From Hermodice carunculata (Eukaryota > Annelida > Polychaeta > Eunicida > Amphinomidae): a stretch of 64,000 bases of DNA. How positions within the stretch are numbered: the stretch's first letter is position 1; each line of letters begins with the position of its first letter. The position numbers were made by a program, and so were the translations under genes. The DNA lies in assembly GCA_964020975.1 (NCBI GenBank), contig OZ026630.1, positions 60,360,470-60,424,469 of the forward strand, given 5' to 3'. Of the stretch, positions 51,940 to 62,526 are shown one piece after another. Under the pieces are notes generated by a model, which did not search any database, was not told where the DNA came from, and saw only the letters and a program-made list of their open reading frames with translations.

Positions 51940-52546
51940 GGGGGGGCTCTGATGACCTAAAATCGCAGAGCTCATAGCATCGCTCATGTCCCACTGTCTG
52001 TCATTCTGTCCATTCGTCCATAAACTTTTGGTTTGTGAGCACAATAATTTTGTTTTAGTTTTGATGTTAGCCCAATATAACTTTCAGGACTTTTGGGGGG
52101 TATGAAAATCTAAGTCCCTTTCGATATTGATGGTGCCACCTACAATATTTTATAATATAGGGGTCCAAATGTGAAAATCTTGTGAACACTGTAGCATCTT
52201 TAATTTTTGGTGGATCTTCACCAAATATCGTGGGATTGGGGGAAGGTTAAAGTCTAAGTTACCAGTGATACTAGTGGCGCCACCTATAATTTGACAGTTA
52301 TTATGAGCTAAATGTGTTTTAAGATATAAAATTTCATATTTGGAAGAGTATTGGATAAGACTTGCCAAATTTATAGGACGTACAGACCATGCCCAATGCT
52401 AGAATGTTATGTAATATCACTGACTGTGACCCATTTTTGTGAGGTCAATATGCCTGTAAAGTTAAAAGAGGTGACTTTGTAATTGCAGGGTGTAGCTTGG
52501 ACATCAATGGCAATGTCAGAACAGCTCAAGGCCCATGGGCCTCTTG
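51940..52546 (+). mobile_element. F5 Helitron-like element with GGCCCATGGGCC terminus
   Basis: The left side has GCTCTGATGACC and CAGAGCTCATAGC (a 5' hairpin with a 6-bp stem GCTCTG/CAGAGC), then CATTCTGTCCATTCGTCCA. Two core units share 'ggtgccacctac' / 'ggcgccacctat'. The 3' end is ACAGCTCAAGG, hairpin GGCCCATGGGCC at 52530-52541, then TCTTGT. The order is the same as F2. The left boundary is blurred by a T/G homopolymer run. Confidence 0.68.
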
Positions 52547-52839
52547 TATTACATAATCTGGATGACCTTGATCTTTTTTTCCCACGGTCATTGAGGACAT
52601 AGAATGAAGGACTCACTGATTGATGTCTTGGCACATGCAACGATATCCATCACAGGAATTGCACAAATAAGATATGATTACATGTGGAGCGAAGTGCCAT
52701 CTATTGGACAAAAGAGACACTAAAATCACAAATGCTTTATATGTTTGGAAGCCACTTGAGGACTCGCAACTTGAAATGGAAGATGTAGGTGCAATATAGC
52801 AATGGTCCAAGCAGAGCATTAGGCCCCGAGGGCCTCTAG
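52547..52839 (+). mobile_element. F5-related element 3' part ending in CTAG
   Basis: It ends with AGAGCATTA, hairpin GGCCCCGAGGGCC (52822-52834), T, CTAG at 52836-52839, then TTT. 'aagtgccatctattggacaa' corresponds to the F5 core. It abuts the F5 copy on the left, so the two may be one composite or two adjacent insertions. Confidence 0.58.
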
Positions 52840-52877
52840 TTTCAATAGAACAAGTCTTGTAAAAATTCTTTCTGAGA

Positions 52878-53350
52878 CACACCTATCAACTCTCCCGATT
52901 TTGGTGGGAGTCTCCCTATTTTGAGAATCTAAAGGTTGTTAAAATGACACAATTTTGAGGGAAACTTGTCAACTTTCTTTGTTTTCATGCACTTTTTACT
53001 CGGATCTCCTAATTAAGGATATACGGCAAGTTAGCAGTGACTTTCACAAATTACTGAATATAACTTTGGATTCAAATATAAAGTATAGTAAACTATACAT
53101 TTTCAGATTTCAAGCTAACAAACCAAGGATGCTACTCATTTCAGTTTCACTTTGTCAGTTGGTTACAATGTTTTTTCAACAATTACAGACGTGGTCATCA
53201 TTACTTAGCACAAATATCACTTTGACTTATTCAAGTCTGAACATATTGGCCTCAAATCTGCAGCAAACTGAAGTTTATGTATTGCATCAAAAAGTGTGTC
53301 TCAGATTTTCTAATTTTTGTATTGTTTGTCACCAGAGTTGATCAAAGGTG
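52878..53350. mobile_element. Possible R-related TIR element
   Basis: The left end, CACCTATCAACTCTCCCGAT, resembles the R terminus (CATACTTGCCAACTCTACCG read from the right end of copy 2). The right end, AGAGTTGATCAAAGGTG, is an inverted copy with small indels. An open frame at 52955-53341 has no recognisable domain and is probably chance. Confidence 0.38.
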
Positions 53351-54215
53351 GCTTGCCTTTGATGCATCATCTTTTCAACTTCAAACAGCTGCATATGAGG
53401 AACAACAACAATAGTTCAAAATTTAAGAAACCCCTTTTACATTTAGAGGATATTTTATAGTTTGATATTAAAATCTATTACCTTGTAGGAGTTCAAGCCA
53501 AATTTTGTATCAAAAAATGAGTCACTTCTATACACTTTGCTAATTGCTGTGTAAACATTGTAGCAAGTAAACACTATTACAGTGCTACAGAATTCATCTT
53601 TATGTTGTTTACTTTCCAAAATTGTATACTTTATGGACTTTTTGAGTGTATTTAGAGAGTTATCAAAAGAAAAGTGTCCCTCATCACTAAAGCCAATGTT
53701 AACTTGCCGTATACATGTATTCTTAAAAACATTTGGGGTTGACACCTATGTGAAGATATTCACAATCAAAGATAGTCACCAGATTTGTCAATTAGATGCT
53801 GTCAAACTACATCTGCTTACTCCATTAATAATGGTGATTCAACGTCAATACTTCAAGTTCTCTCAAAACTTTGACCAGCATACAGAGAATTTTTGTGCAA
53901 ACATGGTGCTGATCATGTCAGTCAACTCATCAGTGTAGAAACAGCATGTGGGTCAGCATTCACACCAGGAGCTGTACAGAAGGAGGGTGGGGGGGCATGT
54001 CACTGTTTATCCATCTGAACAAGGAGGCTACATGTTCCTGTACCCTCCTTGATCTGAAAGAGGTGGAGCTGTGGTTGGCCTGACTGAAAATTAGTTGTCC
54101 CAGACTAAAGGGCTTGCTTCCCTGTCAAGCCCTGCAGTGCTGGTCCAGTGCAACACACAATACAGTATGGACTTCCATCAGCTTCCACAAAAACACCAAT
54201 CAGGGTTGGACTCAC
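53351..54215 (-). other. Intron sequence, nothing firm
   Basis: No supported feature. A G run of about seven lies near 53990. The segment precedes the 102-bp exon at 54216-54317. Confidence 0.4.
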
Positions 54216-54317
54216 CTTTGTGGTGTCAAGGATGAAGCAGCTGAGCCAGAGTATCGAGGTCTTGCCACTTCCAAAGGTAGGTTGCCTTGTCTTGTATGTC
54301 TATCAATGTTATCCCTT
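54216..54317 (-). CDS. Exon of the minus-strand coiled-coil gene (102 bp)
   Basis: The acceptor is CTTTTTTTTCCAG and the donor CAAAG|GTGAGT. The phase continues from the exon at 56156-55982 (AG + A = Arg) and leaves AG for the next exon. Peptide: RDNIDRHTRQGNLPLEVARP and RYSGSAASSLTPQ, basic and Ser-rich with no known domain. Strong splice sites and an uninterrupted frame support it although it is short. Confidence 0.78.
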
Positions 54318-55981
54318 CTGGAAAAAAAAGTTCAAAACCAACATAATTACATTTCACACCAATTAAATACATGCATGCCCTATTCACAGAACTAATTTAT
54401 ACTTTCCCTTCTAAACAACATACATGTACATGTAAGCCTCACAGAAATTTTGTATAAATACTAGAAAAAAAACCCATACAAGATAGACTACTCATGACGA
54501 CTGAAATGGTAAGTTTACTCTTTGTTCATGCCCAACAATTCAGCAATATAGTATCTCGTTTACTAATATTGAAAATTCTAAAGTCAAACATATCTTCTGT
54601 GTAAACTGTACCACATAAACTGCATCTTCTATGGTACCTTTGTTAATACACTGATTAACTAAAAGTCACTGTATTTCATGCTACAAGTTCTTAAAAGTGA
54701 TTAGTACATGAACCTGCAGATGCTATAAGTTTTGACTAGGCAAGGTGAAAAACAATGCAGGCATGTGGTATCAACTTGTGTTCTAATGAAACATCAGTGT
54801 AATACACAATTGACCCTGCTCTCTCTAACTTGACCAACATTGCTCAATCCTTAAATGTTATCTGCTTCAATGATTTTGACTGCTTCAACAGTAATGCAAA
54901 ACAATATGTTGATGAGCCTTAGCACATAGCTAATAACATGCCCAGTTCAACAGCTTTCCTCGGCATGAGTTGGGTGCTTAGCACCCCAGCCATGTCAAGG
55001 AAAGCTGCTGACTCAGTCTTAAGCTGTGTTAATTTACCAGGGAAATGTTTAAGTGCACCAGACCCCACACAGGTCTATAATATTATGGTGCCAAAGCTGT
55101 TAACAAATAACCTCATGAATTCCTCAATTTGTCAGAGAGGAGAGGAGAAAGACAAGGATATAGTAGATTCCCTCAAGTAGTTCCTACCTGTAACTTTTAA
55201 GTTGCATTCCAAGTCATAATGAAATAATAACTGCAGAAAAATTGATTTTCTGCAGTACAAACAACTACATGCATACAAAGTATGTGTTCAATAGTAATTT
55301 TGATATTAATTGCATGTATCAACCACAAGGGACAACAAACAGGGTGAACCACATTCATGTGCCTACTATTGTGGAGCAGCAGATCCACCATACTCACTCC
55401 AAAAAGTGCATATGTCCTAATAGACACACATCCTCTCTTTCTGACAAATGTAGATCATCACAAAATGTTGACATTCACGTTTTACTGTGTATCTGACCAC
55501 AGCATTTGCTGCCTGACTTAATAGCAAGACTGTCTGTCATAACTTCAAACTCTTGATGTACATGTAATTGTCATCTTTCATTTGATCTTAATCATATTGT
55601 TTTGTTTCATGATAATGTATTATTGTACAACAAATGATGGTTTTGTAGTCTTATATAACACAATTTCTCATTGTCCATTTTCCCTGTTTCATACCTTTTG
55701 TACAAGGTATCAGTCACCAAAGCCCATTTGGGTTTCAGTACTTGCCACACTGAAATTTTACACATGTACTGAATATTTTGCATACTTTGACAAAAGAAAA
55801 CAAATACTTCAGTGCCAACCCAAGCATGATGGGATAACAAACATAAACAATTACGATAAAATCCTTATACATGATTAAATTTTAACAGTACTGTTTTCTA
55901 GTTTTTCTATACATTGTACTATGTTTGAAATGGTAATAAGTCAACCTAAGGGCCAAAGGACAGCATGTTACATTGCAGTAC
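54318..55981 (-). other. Intron of the minus-strand gene
   Basis: It holds a diverged hairpin relative of the 46.5-kb MITE (54940-55035) and otherwise plain AT-rich sequence with TACATGTA motifs. Confidence 0.55.
54940..55035. repeat. Hairpin relative of the 46.5-kb TTAA MITE
   Basis: TTCAACAGCTTTCCTCGGCA and its near complement AAGGAAAGCTGCTGACT surround GGGTGCTTAGCACCC, itself palindromic. The flanking text, CTCAGTCTTAA, matches CTCAATCTTAA of the 46491-46719 element. The TTAA boundaries are not preserved. Confidence 0.6.
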
Positions 55982-56156
55982 CTTGGATGTGTCTGTACAG
56001 GTGCTGTGAGTTGGTCAGTGCGGTGAATTGGTGCATGTTGGGATATGCTGGTTGCCATGTCAACATAGTGTCCTGGTGACGTACAAGTACTAACACTGGC
56101 CAGGGTCGCCATATTGCTGGGTCTGATGGGGGAGGCGCCTGTTGATCTTACTGCAC
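55982..56156 (-). CDS. Exon of the minus-strand coiled-coil gene (175 bp)
   Basis: The acceptor is TTGTTTCTCTAG; the donor is CCAAG|GTACTG. The first two bases complete the G left by the large exon (GGT, Gly). Open throughout: AVRSTGASPIRPSNMATLAS, TCTSPGHYVDMATSISQHAP, IHRTDQLTAPVQTHP. Ser/Thr/Pro-rich, consistent with a disordered linker. No recognised domain. Length and phase fit its neighbours on both sides. Confidence 0.8.
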
Positions 56157-56844
56157 CTAGAGAAACAATACACTTTCTTCAGCACCTGTAGATCACAACT
56201 TCAAACAAACTTTACCACCTTACAACTTGAAATTCTCTGAAAAGTCATATGATTAAAACAAGGAGAGGCGTAAAACATGTTTGGATCACTTTCCTTAACA
56301 ATTCTAACCATTCTGCTTTGCACCAAATGCAGTGATAGGTGGGGAAACTCACTTGTCTGAACTTGTACTGAAATTTCACTGTGAAAGTCTCTCAACCAGA
56401 TTAATGCATATTGTTACATTCATCAGCATAAACCCGTAGAGATTTAGGGAGCAAAAGCTGCACATAACAGCTGACATCTGACACCATAATTCTATGTACT
56501 AGGATCTCTACAAACAGTATGTCACTTTTGACAGCAGTTCTATCCCCATTAGGATCACACACAGAAATGTACTCTGTGACCCCACTGCATTGTGAGCAGA
56601 TACATGTGCAGATAAGCATTTATATAATATATAACATTTCACTGTATGATGAGACAGTCCAGCAGCCAGTTCAAGTGCAAAATCATGACTGACATCATGT
56701 AGGGGACGTTCAATAACAGTAAAGGTACTGAGCAAAAAAGGTGGTCTTTTGACAGGAGTGGTATTTCAAGACAGGGGCCACTGTACATTGTATATGTTGC
56801 AAACTGAACCAGTACTGACCAGACTACCGTGTTGTTAAACTCAC
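56157..56844 (-). other. Intron of the minus-strand gene (688 bp)
   Basis: A partial CACTGT-type MITE end may lie at 56745-56790 ('gacaggggccactgtacatt'). Nothing else was seen. The large-exon frame continues through the donor into this intron, but the GTGAGT donor is strong. Confidence 0.6.
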
Positions 56845-58087
56845 CTGTGTGTGCAGGGTGTCCCTGCACAGGAAGCTGCATGCCTCGCTGCTGTAGAAAC
56901 TTCATGTTCTCCTGTGACTCTGACAGCTGTCTGTGATCCTGTTTTGGTGTCATTTGCTCCAAATAGGAACCATTGTGTAGTTCTCCTGACACATCATAAG
57001 GTAGTAGAGGATGCATAGGCCTGTTTGGATCCCCATTGTGTGGGGGAAAGTGTCCCGTCTGTTCAAACACCTTCAGACGCTGTTGATGCAAAGCTTGCTG
57101 CTGGTGTAACTGCTTCTGTTTTGACTGTAGCAGTGATTCCTGCTCCGCTAAAATGGTCTTAAGGCGCTTCTGTTCCTCAAGTAATGCTTCCTTCTGAGCA
57201 ATGAGCTGCCGCTTGCGTTCTGTCGGTGACAGCTGTCTATAATACTGAATGAACTGTGCATCATCCATGTGATCCTGAAATTTTGTGGTCACTGGCGAGT
57301 CAAAGGGGGCAAGTGTTGTTGGGTGTGGTGGGTGCTGGCCAAGGGGAGGACCAGGAGCTGTGTCTGGGAAGAAAGGCTTGTTTGTTGGGGGAGATCTGTC
57401 ACTGGCCTGGCCATTCCTAGGAAGCAGACCCACAGCCTCCATTCTTTGGTTATTAAGGTACATGTGCACATTGTGCTGTAGACCACTGGGTCCTGTGGAC
57501 TGTAGACTGTCTGGCATAAGAGGCTGGAAATTAAATTTTCCTTCATTCCATACTGGAAGTCCCACCGGTCCATTATTATTGAGTTCACTTCTCTGTGTAC
57601 TGGACATAACTGGTGGATTCAAGGGTCCTATGCCATACAAGCGACCATGTTGTACTGGCTTATCGACCTCCCTATACATTGCTTGCCTTTCTTGTGCAAT
57701 CTCCTGGTCTATCACATTTGTGTACAAGCGAGCATGATTCCCACCTGGCTGCCACTGAAACTCCTGCCCCATTCTCTCACCACCAGTGCCTCTGTGCCCA
57801 TCTGTTTGCACATGCTCCATCACCTGACCTCCTGCAAAATGTGGCAATGTCTGCTGGTGACCCATGACCCCTGCTGTGCTCATAGGCATAGCTGCTTGTG
57901 ACCAGGACACTGGCTGGCCCATCTGGCCAACAAACCCTGGGACAGATTGAGGCTGGTCACCAAATGCCTGCATATTGACATGATTAAACATCAGGGGTGG
58001 CTGTCTGGATACTTGATCCTGTTTGGGACCACTTGTGAAGTTTTTATTCTGTCCAAGATCGCCATCATATTTCTGGGCTTGGGAAAC
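56845..58087 (-). CDS. Main exon of a Gln/Pro-rich coiled-coil protein gene (1243 bp)
   Basis: The acceptor is TTTGTTTTATAG at 58089 and the donor CACACAG|GTGAGT at 56844. It reads 414 codons in phase 0 without a stop, starting VSQAQKYDGDLGQNKN. The first 240 residues are rich in Gln, Pro, Gly, Met and Asn (for example MFNHVNMQAFGDQPQ). A coiled coil follows at about 57225-57065: LSPTERKRQLIAQKEALLEE, QKRLKTILAEQESLLQSKQK, then QLHQQQALHQQ. A Pro/His-rich tail follows. The heptads of Leu and charged residues suggest self-association or a scaffold role, perhaps nuclear or centrosomal; that is inference. I do not recognise an orthologue. ATG at 57991 is internal, not the start, since the frame and acceptor extend upstream. 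Confidence 0.92.
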
Positions 58088-61000
58088 CTATAAAACAAAA
58101 AAACAAAAACAAAAACAAAAACAAAAAACCCTTTCTTTGAGCCCACATGGGAAAGAAAGCTGAACAAATGGTCCACTTTTTTCTCCTTTTTTTTTTTTTT
58201 TCCTCGTACCAAACTGTCACCTCTACCCATATACTGTCATCTGTACCCACATGGTCTACCGTGCATACTGCTCTATTTTATATGCATACAAGCGCCTTCG
58301 GCTGTGCCCAGGCGACAAATTAAACTGCCATCAAAGGAGGAATGCATAAAAGGGGAAAAATATACATTTTAAACATGTTTTGATTTGTGTTTTTTTTCAT
58401 CCAGAAACACTTCCGAGTAGTCATTACCCTATTCCGCAATCCGAACTCTTTACTTTCCATCACCTAGCCTGTCACTGTCTAACTTATATACATATGGAAG
58501 TATGTTGTCCATATTGCACACATTCCTCTGTAGAATTTTGACATAGGCTGTATTAGCCCAAATAGAATAAAGGGTCTTCAGTGGGTAACTACTCAGAGCA
58601 TGTGTCGGAACCTGTACCCATACATGTCTTTCTGAGTAGTGGCTGCTTGTCTCAACCAAATATTCAGCAAAGACGACCTACATAATAATGAATAAATATG
58701 AACGTGGCAAATGATGAATTAGCTAAATAAGTTAAGTTTTGCTTATAAATACAGAGCTTCAATATGCATGTAGAATACCTATTAAACCAAACATAATTAC
58801 TAAATAGTATAGAACAAGTTCAGAAAATAAACAGTTGCAGCCAGACACCTATATAAACCTGGGGAATTCCTAACAAGCACTGTAACAATGGACATCCTGT
58901 ACCAGAAATGTAAAACAAACTCCATGATGATACCTAACACCAAATGTCCAAGTTACCTAACGCCTAACAAAAATACATGTGTTGTGCTGATAACCCAACG
59001 GACCCACTAAAAAGGCCCGAGTTCCGACCCTAAATAACTTTTATGAAACATAAAATAATAATAATAAAAAAAAATTTCAAGCCGCTCTTTCCTAATAAAG
59101 ATTGGTCGACCTTAGCTGAAACATTATGGCCGTTCTTTCGAAAAAGGTCCTGGTTTTCAGCATTGAAACCCTACACTTAGTTGTGCACTCAAGTGTGAAA
59201 GGTGTACACATGTGCTTTATTCCGTTTGCTGAAAAATGGACCGTATTCCAAAGAAGCTCCAAGATTTTATCAAGAAAGTGGCCCGCGTGTGCCACTATTT
59301 TGCAGTAAACTCAAACACAGTACATGTATTTAATTTCAACTTATCTGGAGTGGAGGGTTAACTTGGGCCAGGAAAAGAGCATAGCTGCATTACCACGGTT
59401 GTTCGGGGTGAAACAGCATCGCCCCGGATATTCGGTGATCGTTATCGCAATATTTCGCTAGGTTCCAGGTGTCCTTTCTCCGAGTTACCCAAGCAAACGG
59501 GCATTAGAGTACTTTTAAAACATGATTTACTCTCTTAACTTAAATCTGCTCGTTCCACTATGTCTGAAGCAGTTATCATCGTCAGTTACAAATCCAAATG
59601 CAACATGATAGACTACTTCGAGCCAGCGAATCATGATCCATTTTGAACATAGCCAAATGCATTGTTGGACAGTCACACCAAAAATCACTTGATTTGGATA
59701 TCAAAAAGTGAATTGCAGCCACAGTATATATCATATCATTATTGATGCTTTGAAATATTTGCAAAATACATACATTTGGTTTCATATATTACAACCCCAC
59801 CCCCAGGATTGTCCGAATACTACTATCCTTATTTACTAACCATTGGGTGCGGAATCCACAAATTTCCAAATGGCAGCCAAGTTTGGGGTTAGTATCGATT
59901 CGATATTTTGAAGATGTAGTATCCAAAGTACATGTGTGATTAGTGTTAACGGAATGTTAATTTGTCAAATGAATGTAATGTCAAATATGTATTATATTTT
60001 TATTGTATCAGACATTAAAGTCGCCCCCAGCCTGTGGGCTATGAATTCAGCAGCAACACTAGTCAGAACTGCCAGCCCCCCCCCCCCCCCCATGAATAAA
60101 ATTTAAGGTTTGTAATGTGTTTGATAAGTAATATCTTTAATGAAGCACCAATGGTTTGATTTACCTACCAGAAATATTATTTGTGCTGGGTCACTACAAA
60201 CCTTTAATTTTATTTTTTGCTACATAGCAAATACCACTCCTAGAAACATCAGGTGCTTTAACCATGTGGCGCATATTTTGTTAGTAACCAGTTTTGATAA
60301 TCTGATGATAAGGGTATGTTTAATGCAGATTTCCAGATTTGAGATCTATGTGCAATTGTTGAAGCTATTTCCATGAGTGTTTCTCTTAGGAAATTTTCAA
60401 GTGGTCACAAAAAGCAAAATTCAGGGGCGATGACTGGATTTTCCCAAATTTACAAGTAACTAAACAAAACCTATGACCACTTAGAATTTTCTTAGAAGGT
60501 ATTCAGGTTTTGAAATGGTAATACACCCCCATTTAGGGGTTAACAGAAACACTGTTCCATTTTATCAGCTGATGCGAGATATGTGACGATTTTTTGATGT
60601 TTTGGGGTTGTTGTTTTTTTGTGACCTTCTGCCACATGTCCTACACTTAAAAAGTATTGGACACCGAAGGCACATTCTTAAAACATATCTTCTGAAGATA
60701 ACAACAAACATTTCAGATATCAAACTCTGGCAGGGATTAAAGTGAGATAGATAGCACATTCTTTAAGTCACTGTCATGTTCATCAAATACTTATTTCTAA
60801 GAAGCAAAGATTTGTGTGCTGAGTTTTAATTTTGATCTAAAAAGAAAGTACATGGAAACTATTTTACACAGAGAAGTGTCCATCAAATTGTATATACATC
60901 CCCAATTTTTCAAGATACAGCACCTCCAGTTGTCACACACACACACACACACACATGTCCATGCATGAACTTGTGACGTATACAACTCTGATAAAACAAA

Positions 61001-61603
61001 GTCCAAATTAAATCAGCTGAAAGATAATTCCCTGTGTAAAATAACTTTCTTCCATGGTTAAAAGATAAAATCAATTTACTTTGTCTATTTTAAAAAACCC
61101 ATGTTCAAAATTGATACATGCAGTCAGCAAAGTGGCAGCAACATACAAAATATGCATTCTTATATTTATCCCAGTCTAATTTTTTGGTATTTAAAACTCC
61201 CATAATCATTTTGGAATTGAATATGTACAATGGAACCATGGAATCATATTACAACCACCTTTCATAACAGTAGTAGTCATAATTCTGAAACTTACAATTT
61301 TTAAAATATGATGTAGCTGGTGTAAATGTACAAGGAGAAGGGGACAAGCCCAGCCAGGACCAGCTGCTGACACCTCTTAAATGGAGTGCATGCTCACCCC
61401 TTGCACTTCAAACTTTTCTCAGTTGCACACTGAAAATCTCTGTGGGGTGGACTTTAAGTAGGGTTCCACTGTAATTTCAGATTTTCTGTACTTTACTGGA
61501 TGTTAAAAGGTCTAAAGCATGACATAGCAGGAGCCGATGAAATGCAAAACATTAAAAGCCTTCAACTTGTCCCAGTTACCATGCACTCCAGAATTAAATA
61601 TAC
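58088..61603 (-). other. Intron of the minus-strand gene (3.5 kb)
   Basis: It contains AAAAC simple repeats (58091-58127), the dispersed repeat at 58393-58640, a C run at 60077-60090 and a short (CA)n at 60937-60955. The CpG-richer segment 59360-59480 has no open frame. Confidence 0.6.
58393..58640 (+). repeat. Dispersed repeat, copy 2 of 2
   Basis: Same orientation as 40855-41075, with a short extra segment near 58500-58525. Shared text includes 'tagtcattaccctattccg' and 'gctgtattagcccaaatag' (copy 1 'gctgtattagccaaaata'). Confidence 0.75.
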
Positions 61604-61783
61604 CTGTGGATGCACATGACTGCGTGGTGGGGTACACATATTTGCTTTCACAGGCTTGGACATCACTTCCCCTTGACCCTGGCCAGATTGGGTGCTCTGC
61701 TTTGAGGAAGACTCTCCATCAATTGAGGTATTCAGTGGTTTATTGAGGTCCCCATCTGGGAGCTGGTGGTCAGGGGTTGAACA
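61604..61783 (-). CDS. Exon of the minus-strand coiled-coil gene (180 bp)
   Basis: The acceptor is CCATCGTCTCAG and the donor CCACAG|GTATAT. It has sixty codons, phase 0 at both ends: CSTPDHQLPDGDLNKPLNTS, IDGESSSKQSTQSGQGQGEV, MSKPVKANMCTPPRSHVHPQ. Low-complexity Ser/Gln/Gly/Pro. It joins in frame with the exons on either side, which is strong support despite the absence of a known domain. Confidence 0.85.
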
Positions 61784-62410
61784 CTGAGACGATGGAAGAG
61801 AATACTTTCAATATTTTGCTGTTATAGTATATTAATGAGCTCTCTAAGTGCAGGTGACACGTTATCTCACAACAAATGAATAAGCACATATAAAAACGGT
61901 AATCAGTATACCACAAAAGTGCAAACAGACTTTTTTTAGCTTCATACAAAAATAACCTGAAGCATTCATGTTAGATTTTACACAACCCCCACCCAATTCT
62001 TTGCTTCAATTTTCCAACCCAAAGAATAAATGCAAGAATATTTTCAAAATTATATAGATCTGGTTCATTGTTCACATACAGGATATTGACCATCTCACTT
62101 TGCTTAAATCATAACTTAAAGAGTGATCAATTCAGCAATGTTCACCTCTGTGGATACATGTACCTTGACTGGGGTGAACTTTCACCTTATTGACACTAGC
62201 TACCACCAAAAAAGTTTCAAAGTTAAGGTGAAATGGCTGTCAAAAAAAAAAGGATTTGTGAGCTTAAAAATGTTTGTACATGTGGCTTCTCAGACATGAC
62301 TGATCCATAATTGCAATTGCTATATTCATGTAAGTGCAATGTCTGTCAGTGCAGTTGTGCTTCAAAAGGTGACCACCAGATGGCATGACAAGAGCTCACA
62401 AGATACAAAC
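61784..62410 (-). other. Intron of the minus-strand gene (627 bp)
   Basis: Plain AT-rich intron; nothing else seen. Confidence 0.7.
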
Positions 62411-62526
62411 CTTCCTGGGAGTGTGAGGCTCAGACAGGGACTCTGACATGGTGTGTTGCTGGTCCAGGGCCAGGTGTTGGTAGCGACTCAGCAGGTCCTG
62501 ACATTGGAGCAGCTGCTGCTGGACAG
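62411..62526 (-). CDS. First exon visible of the minus-strand coiled-coil gene (116 bp)
   Basis: The acceptor is GTATTTGTTACAG and the donor GGAAG|GTTTGT. Two bases complete a codon from an upstream exon beyond recognition, then 38 codons: VQQQLLQCQDLLSRYQHLAL, DQQHTMSESLSEPHTPRK. Gln/Leu heptad spacing suggests the end of another coiled coil. The next exon upstream must end in phase 1; none could be identified up to 64000, so the gene's 5' end is outside the window. Confidence 0.82.

Noticed and set aside
52955-53341. 128-codon plus-strand open frame
   Set aside because: No domain, no splice signals, AT-rich composition, and it lies within a probable non-autonomous TIR element.
57285-57737. 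150-codon plus-strand frame opposite the main exon
   Set aside because: It is a shadow of the minus-strand exon, which has splice sites and phase-matched neighbours; the plus-strand frame has neither.
57991-58230. Start of the coiled-coil gene at the ATG at 57991
   Set aside because: The same frame extends upstream to a good acceptor at 58089 and joins in phase with two further exons.
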